The notes below the pieces were generated by a model. That model saw only the letters and a program-made list of their open reading frames with translations, was not told the origin of the DNA and did no database searches. A DNA stretch of 64,000 bases, taken from assembly GCF_907164915.1 (NCBI RefSeq), contig NC_061867.1, positions 37,113,338 through 37,177,337 of the forward strand, written 5' to 3'. Source of the DNA: Impatiens glandulifera. Taxonomy: Eukaryota > Streptophyta > Magnoliopsida > Ericales > Balsaminaceae. Below, piece after piece: positions 47,361 to 58,365 of the stretch. The position numbers were made by a program, and so were the translations under genes. Position 1 is the stretch's first letter; every line of letters begins with the position of its first letter.

Positions 47361-49524
47361 TGTTAGGATCAATGTCGTCAACTATAAAGAGGGGGGTCGG
47401 AATATAGTTAACAACTTTCAATTTGATGTTAATCCTGTGAGGGATTAAGATCTGTTTCTATTCTTCACAAATCTTCGCAAGCTCTTGAACGGATTCAAGT
47501 GCGGAACTACTTGTTAGATTTGAAGCGTCAGGAAAAATGAATGCAAGGAGCAGAAAAGAAATAACATACGGAGTTTTATGGATGTTCGAAGATAAAACTC
47601 TTACGTCACCCCTTCTTCTGTTTCTAGAAGGTTTATCACTAGAAGACTTTGATTAGTGTAGAACACTACACAAATCCAGTTAGATACACAAGACATAACG
47701 ACCGCCTGTTTCTGAACTCCTAGCTAACTCTATGTTGAACAGAACAACATCTATTCAATTTACAATACTGAGATTTCACACAGAAAGGACAGTAGATTGA
47801 TTACATAATGATCACAGAGAAATTTGGCAATTCGCGCTTGAGCTAGAGAGTTAAAGAGTATTGCAGAGCAAGAGAATCGAGAGATTCTTCGTTGTCCTTG
47901 GATTACCTTTTATACTAAAGACTCAACAATGGTTGAATCTTCTTCTTTGAAATGTGTCAATTATCCGTTGGATGTACGTTAAGTGTACGGGAAGGTACAC
48001 AAGAATATATCCGTTGGATCGTGGGGTACCAAATTGTACTAGAGAATATTCGATGGAACGTGATGTACGGGAAGGTATAAAACGGACTAGATGAATATTG
48101 AGTACGTGGCACTTGAGCGGTTATAACTTAATAAGCAGACTGGACAGCCGACTGATAGTAGAAGGGCAGACACTTCTTCAGACAGCTACTGAAGCAAAGC
48201 GTCTGCTAGCGCACTTCTTCAGACTATAAGTCTGATGAAGTCAAACGACGTCTGCTCGCGCAATACTTCAAACTAACAAGTTTGATGAAGGTAGACGACG
48301 TCTGCTTGCGCACTTCTTCAGACCACGTCTGATAAAGTTAGACGACATTTTCTTGCGCACTTCTTAAGACCACGTTTGATGAAGTTAGACGACTCTTCTC
48401 GCGTACTTCTTCAGACTACGTCTGATGAAGTTAGTCGACTTCTTCTTGCACACTTCTTCAGACCACAAGTTTGATGAAGTTAGACGAAGTCTGCTCGCGC
48501 ACTTCTTCAAACTACGTCTAATGAAGCTAGACGATGGTTGATCGTGCACTTCTTCAGACCACAAGTCTGATAAAGTTAGACTAGGGGTGGGGAAAATTAC
48601 CGATATTAAAGGTATATCGAAAATACCGTACCGTAATATATCGAAAATATTGACTTTTAAGGTATACCGAAAAAATGTAAGGTATGATACCGATACCGTT
48701 ATATTGGTACGGTAAAGGTATGAGATTTTTAAAATTTTGGTATATCGAGATATACCGAAATACCGAAATAGTATTTATAAGTTAATATATATATATATAT
48801 AATACTTATAAGGAAATAATTAAATAGATTTGAAATTAATTTAATTATAGAAATATAATTTTTGAATAATATCAAAATATAATTATACTAAAATATTATT
48901 CCATATATGCAATCTCTACCTTACCGATGGGATTGATTTTTTTTTTAAATCAATATATTTTTTAGGTATCAAAGATATAATACCGATACCATACCGAAAT
49001 TAAGGTAAGGTAAAGGTATGAATTATTTGTATACCGAAATTAAGGTATATCGAAACAATATATATCGAAATCAAGGTAATGTAAAGGTATGCATTTTTTG
49101 CATACCGAAATTTTAGGTAAGATATAAGGTATGGATAAAATATTAATGTATACCGTACCGACCCACCCTTAAGTTAGACGACGTCTACTCGTGCACTTTT
49201 TTAGACCACAAGTCTGATGAAGTTAGACGGCGTTTGCTCGCGCACTTCTTCAAACCACGTCTGATGAAGTTAGACGACATCTGCTCGCGCACTTCTTCAG
49301 ACCACAACTCTGATGAAGTTGGACAACGTCTGCTCGCACTTACTTTAGACCACGTCTGAAGACATACGTCTTTTGAGCTGTACCTGCACAAATACAATTT
49401 TCACAACTTAGTTTTGGTAAGACCACATCATTAAAACTATGTCGTACTTATTCTCTTAAGTTTATTAATTAATTATTTCACTTTTAATTAATTTTCTCTT
49501 TCCTTTATTTAACTTAATCTAACA
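47361..49524 (-). repeat. 3' LTR of the large Copia element
   Basis: Aligned with the copy at 60399-61849 over its whole length. It is about 1.57 kb after removing the MITE at 48582-49171 and its duplicated site. Nearly a third (48160-48581 and 49172-49380) is a tandem array of 45-50-bp units around CTGCTCGCGCACTTCTTCAG and GTCTGATGAAGTTAGACGAC. Each unit holds an inverted pair (CTTCAGAC / GTCTGAAG-like), so transcripts could form hairpins. Confidence 0.9.
48582..49171. mobile_element. hAT-like MITE inside the LTR
   Basis: 590 bp. Ends are TAGGGGTGGG on the left and CCCACCCTTA on the right (an imperfect inverted repeat), with AGTTAGAC duplicated exactly on both sides (48574-48581 and 49172-49179). 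An 8-bp duplication is typical of hAT superfamily insertion. The interior is AT-rich and repeats a TATACCGAAAT / ATTTCGGTATA motif many times on both strands. No transposase is present. The LTR copy at 60399-61849 lacks this insertion, so it post-dates the Copia element. Confidence 0.85.
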
Positions 49525-49538
49525 ATTTCCCCATTTTT
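49525..49538 (-). other. Polypurine tract before the 3' LTR
   Basis: Minus strand AAAAATGGGGAAAT directly before the LTR start TGTTAG. This is the primer site for plus-strand synthesis in LTR retrotransposons. Confidence 0.7.
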
Positions 49539-49679
49539 AATGATGTTAAAACTAAGTTAAAAAATAAAGGAAGAACACGAGCTCCAAAATTAACCAATAT
49601 GCTTATAATTATAAAAAAAATACATAAGGTAGTTTAAGATCGCTCCCTTTTAGTTCTTGAATATTCAGTGTTGGATCTA

Positions 49680-52600
49680 TATCGTTGATTACACGATCTA
49701 ACATTTCTCAACCATCACTATCTCGACCACCACCGCACCCATCTCCACAACCACCTCCTCGATATCCACCGTTGATATGCTTGGAAACTACCTCAGCCAC
49801 CTTGGATAGGCTTCTTTCTAGAACAAGTATCATGAGAACTAATTCCCCCTTGATTTCTACCTTCCCCCTTTTTAACACTATTAGGGTCAGCAACAACAAG
49901 GGCTTTGGCTTTAGTAGCTTCGGCATTCACGTCTTCTTCATCCTGGAAGCATAGAGCGATCGCATCAGCATCTTCTATGCGCTCAGATTCAGCAGCTCTG
50001 AGGGATTTAGAGATTTCGATTATCTAGAGGGTGAGGGATTCAATCAAAGACTTTGTCTCATTGTGAAGCTCAAGGATGAAAGACTTGGTCTTGTCATGAA
50101 TTTCATCGCTTTACGTGATCATAAAATGTCGCATCCTTCTCACTTGAGTGTGGAGAATAGATATTTATTAATGCACCCTTGAGTAGAGGCTAAGTCGGCA
50201 TTAGCTTTGTAGATCAATGTAGATTGCTTTTCAAGGTTCTCCAGTCTATTGAAAATGGAATGGATGCTCTGCTACATCAGAGCAAGTGCTTCCAAGATAA
50301 TCTTGCGGAGGTCCACAGTTCCTAGAGAATCCTCCTTAGAGGAAGAGGGAGTAGAGGATACGACATGGGAGCCTACTGGAACAGAGCAAATAGGATTGGG
50401 ATGGAGGTTTACTTTGATAGACCGCTTAGGATTCAACGTCCTAGGTTCACCTCGAGCTCCTTGGATTTCGTCGCACAACTCCTTGACAAGGCTGGAAATA
50501 TCCTCAGTTGGCAGAGATATACCAGAGTGAGACCCAAGTTGCCTCTCTTTAGACACTTTCTCAGATGAAGAAGAAGAGATTAGAATAGCTTCTATTTTAG
50601 ACTCCTTCTTGGAGATATGGTCTGACATCTTCTTAGATGAGGAAGAAGAGGATTTAGCATCTTCGGCTTCAGACGTCCTCATGGAACTGACGTGTTCCCC
50701 CTCAGCAGACGGAGTTTGCCTCTATTCAGACGTGGGGAGAGCAGCTTCAAACAGAACCTTCTAAGAAGACGGATGCTGCTGCTCAGACAATAGAACGATT
50801 TCCTTCTCAACTTGAGGAGTTATCTGCTTCTCTTCATAAGGGATGAGCATCTGATTAGCTGAGTAATGAGCCAAGAAACCGCCTTTTTTTAAAAGACGAT
50901 TTCTACTGCTCAATGATGTGAAGAGTCGCCTACTCTTTAACCACCGAGAGAAGCTACTCAGTCGTAGAGATAGGATTCGTCTCACCTTTAGCGAATGGAA
51001 ATTCCTCAATAAAGGACATTTGTTCAAACTCATTGTAATGGCTGTAACAAGCTCTCTTCTCTTAAGAGCTTCGTTGACGTCTTAAGTCTTGTCCCAAGAG
51101 AGGACTCACTTCTCCATTTGCAGCAGCTCCTTCCACATTTTCATCACACTAGAGTCTGGGTTGACATCACTAAATTTTGTGTGAAGCCTAGTGCACAGAT
51201 ACTTATCGAACAGATCGATTTTAACAGACGCTTTAGCCTTAACATCCTCTAATATGAGGTCGATTATCTGAGAATCTTCGGACAAGTGTTTAGGAATTTC
51301 ATCGGCTATGTCTTTTCCTTTCCCTACAACTTCGGAAGGTTTGGGATCTGGAACAGGTTCTCTGAAAGATATGCCCGAAGCCCCTCAAGATGCTCTTAGC
51401 AGGGCCAATGGGTCACATTCTTAGAAAAGACATTTTTTGGAAGTTCTAAAACATGACCAGCAACCATCTGAACGAGTGCTGATTCGTTAGTCTTCCCAGC
51501 ATTCAGACCTAGAGTTTCTTCAATAATAGTAGCAACAGACATAGGTACATTCTCCTGCTCTACTAAAGGAAAGATAACATCAACATGACCAACAGCTTCA
51601 GCAGCCACTAGTTCGGCAAGGAAGGTAGTAGTGTCTCCCCCTGATTCTTCTCAATCATTTGACCAACTATCTCGGTAGTTGGTTCAGTAGCATGTTCCAC
51701 AACGGGAACCTCAATAAAAACAGGCTCTATAGCCAAATTGGGAATAATGTTTACCTCGGAAATCGTTTGAATAGCAAGGGACACCTCCATCTGACTAGTA
51801 GGATTAACAGTTGCCATTTGACCAGAACAGACGCCTTCTTGCCAAAAGCTAAAGCAGACGCCTCACCAAGAATCTTGATTTGACTATCCAGCACATCAGC
51901 TACAAAAGATGGCAATGCCAAGAATAAAGGAACATCAATAACAGGGGCTTCCTCCGTTCTCAACCTCTTTGGGTTTGAGTTAACTTTGCCAGAATCTCCA
52001 ATAGCTGCCCATTTCTGGATAGAGGAACTAGAAAACGATTCCATGGCCGGCATTTTTGTTCTCTTCACAAGGATCTTACGAATGGAGGTCGTAGGATGCT
52101 TGGACCAAGTGGTCGACTGACCACTCGTCTGTAGAGCCGAAGAGTTTGATTTAGATTCCTTGACGAGTTTCATTCACACCATATAAATTTTAATTTAGAG
52201 CTCGTAATTATTCTGCTATCATTAACAGACGCACATTTGCCCAAGGGCACCTGTAGATGCTCTAGAAACCAGTCGAGTTGGACTGAAAAGCCCACATTCT
52301 ACTTGCTAAGAGGAGATACCATCTGGCAAAGAATAGAGAAGAGGACGGACGCCCAGTTGACAACCATCCCTTTAGTTATTGCCACCATCATTCCAAATTT
52401 GTCTTGGGTGTAGGCGCGAACGACCCTACTTTCCCTTTAATCGATTTAGCTACAATATCGCTCAGAATGCAGAATGGAGACTTGAGGAACTTCTTCTTCC
52501 TGTAGATGTTCACTAGACCACCGATGTCTAAAAATAGGGTTCACATCTTTGAGATATCCTCAGTCAGAATCTTAACAACAAACGTGTGGCCTTCCGTTAG

Positions 52601-52872
52601 AAGCCCAAAGAACTTAGCGAAAGTGGCTTCGGAAAAGATATTTTGGCACCCTTCACTGTTGCCGAAATGGAGTCACCAACAATCTTTCTAAAGGCAAAGA
52701 ACTCGTGCACCTCAAAGTCGTGAAGGATGAATGGACCGCCACGGAACTTCCTGAGGCCAGCCGCCTCCAGAGATTTAAACATAGCCACCATCTCCGACAA
52801 TTAATGCTCATACATAGAGTTGAAATCTACCTGCATGTTATTTTGAGCGAAGGGAATAATCTTCATAGTCAT
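49680..52872 (-). pseudogene. Accessory ORF downstream of Copia pol (copy 2)
   Basis: Starts at 52872 (MTMKIIPFAQNN) and continues EMVAMFKSLEAAGLRKFRGG (about 52790-52730), DIVAKSIKGK..GSFA and MVAIT.GMVVNWASVLF (about 52460-52340), VGFSVQLDWFLEHL (about 52290), a basic nuclear-localisation-like stretch (KRLRTEE, about 51965), ASVKIDLFDKYLCTRL (about 51230-51180), VDLRKIILEALAL (about 50320-50275) and a Gly-rich end GGYRGGGCGDGCGG (about 49770-49710). I recall proteins of this pattern annotated many times in asterid genomes; their function is unknown. The position after pol corresponds to where some plant Copia lineages carry an envelope-like ORF, but no signal peptide or clear membrane segment is seen. 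Stops and frameshifts (first at 52800) make it non-functional here. The same ORF family recurs at 4379-7341. Confidence 0.6.
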
Positions 52873-53040
52873 ATTTAGGGTTTAGAAAACGATAAAGAAT
52901 AAGAGAAATTTTCTAGAGAGAAGGAAGAGAGGAATAGGGCTTAGGGTTTTTAGAAAAATCTCAAAGAGAATGAAATGTATTTTTAATCGTGCAAGGCACC
53001 CTTAAATAGATTTGAACAACCACGTGTCCCAAGAGACATC

Positions 53041-53165
53041 ATGAAATAAAACCGTCATTAAATTAAAATGTTTCCCAAATGCTACATTAAAAAGATGTCA
53101 CTTAAATCAAAATGTTTCCCAGAAGCCATCATTAAACGGTGTCATTTAAATTATCATAAAAACTA
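53041..53165. repeat. Short tandem repeat, about 50 bp, 3 copies
   Basis: AAAATGTTTCCCA(A/G)A(A/T)GC followed by ATTAAA..TGTCA.TTAAAT occurs three times in the untranslated stretch between pol and the accessory ORF. 53166-53660 shows no gene. Confidence 0.5.
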
Positions 53166-53670
53166 TCATTAATTTAAAAATGTGCGGTAATGAACCGTCA
53201 AATATATTAGTCATATTTTTAACATTGATAGACACGTGTCTTCATGTTATTCGATATTTGAAGATATTTAAATGATTTTATCTTATCTCATAAATATTTC
53301 CCTCCAAATATTTCGAAATACGACTGTTTACTGTTTGAGTGGGAAAAGTACAAGGACAATGCATAACAAATAAGACAGTTGTCCCACTCGTCTGTTGAAG
53401 AGGCGTTTGAAGACGCACGTAGACATATGTTTGTCTATGTTATCTGTATACCTTGTGTTTAAGCTTGGTAAGACGTATATTCAGAAGGCGTCTTCTGGCG
53501 CATGGAAACAACTGAGTCAGTAGATGTCTACTTCACATTTAGATGTCTAACCACGCTTAAATTGCACACTACTTAAGCACAGCTCGTCTGATACATGGTT
53601 TCTTAAGACGACTGATCTAATTAGTTCGATTTGAGACATCTGTCTTTACACGTCTGTCCAGTCAACTTAC

Positions 53671-53690
53671 CAACAAATTTCCCCCTCAAT
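53671..53690 (-). other. Second, internal polypurine tract
   Basis: Minus strand ATTGAGGGGGAAATTTGTTG sits immediately after the end of pol and resembles the tract at 49538-49525 that leads into TGTTAG. Copia elements without an accessory ORF would have their 3' LTR start here. It marks the boundary between the canonical element and the extra ORF region. Confidence 0.6.
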
Positions 53691-53699
53691 TTGTGCATA

Positions 53700-56600
53700 C
53701 TTAATTAAATTAATTTAGGTCTAAAAGACCCAAAACATTTCTAAAGTAAGAAAACTTTATCTCGAGGAATGGCTTCGTGAAGATGTTTGTCACTTGCTAA
53801 TTTATTGGAGCACCGAATATGCTTCTAATTGACATGCTCCCGGATGAAATAGTGTCGGATGTCGATATGCTTAGTTCTGGAATGTAACATCGGGTTATAC
53901 GTTATGGAAATTGCGCTAGTGTTCTCACATAAAATCGGAGACTCGTCTGACTGGATGCCGTAATCCCTCAACTATTGTTGAACCCACAAAAGCTGAGAGT
54001 AGCAACTACCTACATCAAGGTATTCAGCCTATGTTGTAGACGTGGCTACAGACATCTGCTTCTTGCTGAACCAAGAGATAAAACGATCACCAAGGAACTG
54101 GCAAGTTCCACTGGTTCTCTTCCGATCGATCTTGCAACCTACATAATTTGTATCAGAATAACTAATTAAATTGAAACTAGAATCCTTTGGATACCAAAGT
54201 CCCACATTTTGAGTTCCCTTTAAATATTTCAAAATATGCTTAACAAAAATATAAAGAGATTGTTTAGGGTTAACCTGAAATCTTTCGTAGACGTCGACAA
54301 CAAACATAGTGGTTGGTCGGCTGACAGTTTGATAGAGAAGAAATCTGATGATTCCTCTATTGGTAGTGATATCGACACTCTTGACATATTCATCCTTATC
54401 AAGATTGTTGGATGAGTTCATTGGACTTATAGCAGCCGAGCAACTTTCCATATCGATTTTCTTCAACAGCACCCTGGTGTATTTAGCTTGATTGATGAAT
54501 ATGTCATCTTCAAGTTGACAAAGTTGAAGACCAAGGAAGAACGTTAGTTCTCCCATCATACTCATCTCAAACTTGTCATGCATCAACTTAGAAAATTTCT
54601 CACATAGTTTGGGGTTAGTTGACCTAAATATGATATCATCAACATAAATTTGAACAAACAATATATGAAATTCTTTAACAAATCTAAACAATGTTTTATC
54701 TACTGTGCCAATGATAAAATCGTGTTCAAATAAAATTTAGTTAAGGTATCATACCATGTTCTAGGAGTTTGATTCAGACCATATAAAGCTTTATCAAATT
54801 TAAAAACATGATTAAGCAAGGAGTGATCTTGAAATTCAGTCGACTATTCAACATACACATCCTCATTTAGAATTCCATTTAAAAATGCACTTTTCACATC
54901 CTTTTGATAAACTTTAAAGTTTTTAAACGATGCATAAGCTAGAAAGATTCGAATAGCTTCAATTCTAGCGAAAGGGGCGAATGAATCCTCAAAGTTAATT
55001 CCTTCCTCTACCTATATCCTTGAGCTACCAATCGGGCTTGGTTTTTCACAACCAAGCCATTTTCACTAAGCTTGTTTCAAAAAACCCATCTAATTCTAAT
55101 ATCCGATTGATCATTCGGTCGTGGAATCAGATTTCACACTTTATTTCTTTCAAATTTATTCAACTCTTCTTGCATTGCATTGATCCAATCTGGATCAAGT
55201 AGTGCTTCATCGATTTTCTTAGGCCCAATTTGAGAGATGAAGACAGAGTTTGCAAATTCATCCAATAATTGATGTCCGGTCCTAAGAGAAGCATTAGGAT
55301 TACCAATTATTAATTCAAGTGGATGATTTTTGTTCCATTTGAAGCATGGTCCTAAAGGATCAGACGTCAAGTCAGATGGCCCCGCGACGTCCGGACTATT
55401 AGTCGTCTACTGACTTATAGTCTAGTCATCTAGTTGAATATCAACTGGATCAGCCGTCTGATCAGATGTGTTGAACTTGTTGACCGGAACTTTATCATCA
55501 CTATCAGATTGGAGAGTAAGTGCTTCCAACATGTTAACAACTTCAATGATTTCCATAAAATTGTTTTCAATAGATTCATCAAAGACGATATGGAGGGATT
55601 CTTCAACAGTTAGAGTTTGTTTATTATATACTCTATAAGTTTTACTAACTAAAGAATAGCATAACATAATTTCAGCATCTGCCTTAACATCAAAAGCGGC
55701 TAAATATTTTTCCCATTGTTATGAATAAAACACTTACATCCAAATATCTAAAAATATGAAACTTTAGGAACTCTTCCATAAAATATTTCGCAAGGTGTCT
55801 TATTAAAACGTTTATTAATCATTGACCTGTTTTGAGTATAACATGTTGTGTTTATGGCCTCTGCCCAAAGTCTTTGAGAGACCCCTGATTCAGCTAGCAT
55901 AGATCTCTCTGCTTCCTTCAATGTCATGTTTCTCCTTTCAGTAACACCATTTTGATGTGGAGTTCTAGAACTAGAAAACTCGTATCGAATACCAGAATCC
56001 TCAAGGAAGGAAGACAGAGTTCTGTTGGTGAATTCAGTTCCTCTATCACTTATAATTTTGATAATACTCAAGGATTTTTCATTTTGAAGTCTCCTAAGGA
56101 TCTTAATCAAGTTTTCAGCTGTCTGACCTTTAGAAACCAAAAATATAACCCAAGTAAATCTAGAATAATCATCAATTATTACAAGGGTATATCTAGTTCC
56201 ACCTAAACTAGTGATTGGGATTGGATCAAATAGATCTATGTGTAATAACTACAGACACATGTCAGATTGGATATTCCCTTTACTTTTAAAAGTTGATCTC
56301 ACATGTTTTCCCATCTGACAATAAGGACATACCTTGTCTTTTGAAAACTTTAATTTTGGCATTCCAGAAACTAAATCTTTTGAATAGATGTTGTTAATGA
56401 TTTTGAAATTAAGATGGTTCAATCTTTTATGCCATAGCCAATTTTGATCATTTTTGGCTATCATGCATACAAGATTGGATATCTTATTTTTCCAATTCAT
56501 TTTATAAGAATTTCCTACTCTACTTCCGGTCAGCAGCGTAATAGTGTTACCCTGTTGATCCTTAACAAGGAAGACATGTGTTTGAAAATCAACAATATAG

Positions 56601-56735
56601 TCATTGACACACAACTGGCTTATACTGATCAGGTTATAACACAAATTTTCAACAAGTAACACGTTGTTAATAGTGAGGTTACCATGGATAATCTTACCCT
56701 TACCCACGGTTTTACCTTTGTTGTTGTCACCAAAG
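53700..56735 (-). pseudogene. Copia pol: integrase, reverse transcriptase, RNase H
   Basis: Minus-strand order: end of protease and GAG-pre-integrase (56735-56249: WLWHKRLNHLNF, VCPYCQMGKH), integrase core (about 56225-55860: HIDLFDP, IISDRGTEF, NGVTERRN, so the D-D-E triad is present), Pro/Ser linker (55667-55134), RT (about 55130-54480: YVDDIIF at about 54645-54620) and RNase H (about 54250-53720: SYSDTNYVGCKIDRKRTSG; TKPFLEIKF near the end). Lesions include a TAG between 56249 and the integrase start, frameshifts around 55740, 55400 and 54700, and a stop within RNase H at about 54029. The protease start lies beyond the solo LTR, at 58366-58480. Confidence 0.85.
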
Positions 56736-56740
56736 GTGAT

Positions 56741-58360
56741 TGTTTGGATCGGTGCTACCAATAGAGACTAGGGTCTAACTATTGATAACAACTGATGATA
56801 AATTCTTCGATAGTAATCCTATGAGGGATTAGTATCTATTTCTATTCTTCACAAATCCTTCAATCTCTTGAAATAGATTCAAGTGCGGAAGTGTTCGTCG
56901 GATTGTAAGATTTGAACAACTGAATGTAAATGGAAGAAAGTAAAGAACACAGGGGTTTTATGGATGTTCATGGATAAAACTCCTACGTCACCCCTTCTTC
57001 CACAACCGAAAGTATATCCACTAAATATTTTGAATCGAATACAACTTACTAAGCTAGCTACCTCTCTATTGAACAGAACAACCTCTGTTCAACTTACAAT
57101 ATTCTCACAGCTAGACAGTAATTAATTTTCTCTCTTGATCTTGAAGAATGTAAGAAGTCAGTAAGAGAAAGAGTAAGATTATGAATTAGATCACCGAGAA
57201 ATAGTATTCTGAAATGCTATGATTTGTCCGTTGTCCTTGAGCATCTATTTGTAGTTGAAGGACACCAATAATCGAATCTTCTTAATGGACACATGGCAAG
57301 TGTCCGTTGGAAGACCGCCCATAGTACCAAAATACAGTAGACTCTGAGCAAATGGATTATGGCCGTACCAAACTGGTAGTGCGTCGAATATCCTCTGATA
57401 TTGTCTTGTATTGGACAGGAAGTTGGAAGGATATTTGCGTATGTGGCGTTTGTTCATTTAATACAATTAGTTGGCTTGTCAGACTGCACAGAAGTGAGTG
57501 GAGTAGGAGTAGAAGATAGCTAGTTGATCGTGGTTAGATGTATGCTTTTTTTAGACGACTACTAAAGCAAGGCATTAGACGTACTCCTTTAGACCTCGTC
57601 TAAGGGAGTTAGACGTCTTCATCTAAATTCGTATCCCTTTAGACAACGTCTAAAGGAGTTAGACGTCATCATCTAACTACGCATCCCTTTAGACAACGTC
57701 TATAGGAGTTAGACGTCCTCGTCTAACTGTGTTTCCCTTTAAACAGTGTCTAAAGGAGTTAAACGACCTCGTCTAACTACGCTTCCCTTTAGACAGCGTC
57801 TAAAGGAGTTAGACGACCTCGTCTAACTACGCTTCCCTTTATACAGCGTCTAAAGGAGTTAGACGACCTCGTCTAACTACGCTTCCCTTTAGACAACGTC
57901 TAAAGGAGTTAGACGACCTCGTCTAATTACGCTTCCCTTTAGACAACATCTAAAGGAGTTAGACTACCACGTCTAACTACGTTTCCCTTTAGACAGCGTC
58001 TAAAGGAGTTAGACTACCACGTCTAACTACGTTTCCCTTTAGACAACGTCTAAGGGAGTTAGACTACCATGTCTAACTATGTTTCCCTTTAGACATCGTC
58101 TAAAGGAGTTAGACTATCACGTCTAACTATGTTTCCCTTTAGACAACGTCTAAAGGAGTTAGACTACCTCGTCTAACGTCTAAGATAGCCTACTTTAGAC
58201 CACATCTAAAGTAGCATAGTCATATATATGCACCTGCATAAACAAATAAACAACTTAGCTTTATTCACAACTAAGTTTTAATCACAAATCAATAAAAGAA
58301 AGTTAACATAAAATAAGCTTATTCTTTAATTTATTTTAATCAAAATAATTTGACCCAACA
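56741..58360 (-). mobile_element. Solo LTR of a related subfamily, inserted in protease
   Basis: On the minus strand it starts TGTTGGGTCAAATT and ends CCGATCCAAACA. GTGAT is duplicated exactly at both sides (56736-56740 and 58361-58365). The end-proximal part (GAATAGAAATAGATACTAATC-like) aligns with the LTRs at 47361 and 60399, but the two families are clearly diverged. Rejoining the flanks at one GTGAT restores continuity of the protease frame (about 58380 and 56735), so it landed in coding sequence. 57575-58190 is a tandem array. Confidence 0.88.
57575..58190. repeat. 50-bp tandem array inside the solo LTR, about 12 copies
   Basis: GTCTAAAGGAGTTAGACGAC followed by CTCGTCTAACTACGCTTCCC and TTTAGACAGC repeats with exact 50-bp spacing (for example 57798, 57848, 57898). 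Each unit has an inverted pair (GTCTAAAGG / CCTTTAGAC). Not CRISPR-like: there are no unique spacers. Confidence 0.92.
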
Positions 58361-58365
58361 GTGAT

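Noticed and set aside
49185..49397. Open frames in the LTR arrays (also 61387-61642)
   Set aside because: Produced by the 45-50-bp repeats; both strands are open for the same reason.
53671..53690. Reading the internal purine tract as the start of a third LTR
   Set aside because: The sequence after TGTTGG does not match either LTR of the element, and the extra ORF follows; it is kept as an internal PPT only.
57575..58190. Regular 50-bp repeats that could suggest a CRISPR array
   Set aside because: The repeats are contiguous with no unique spacers, lie inside a plant LTR and have no cas genes nearby.
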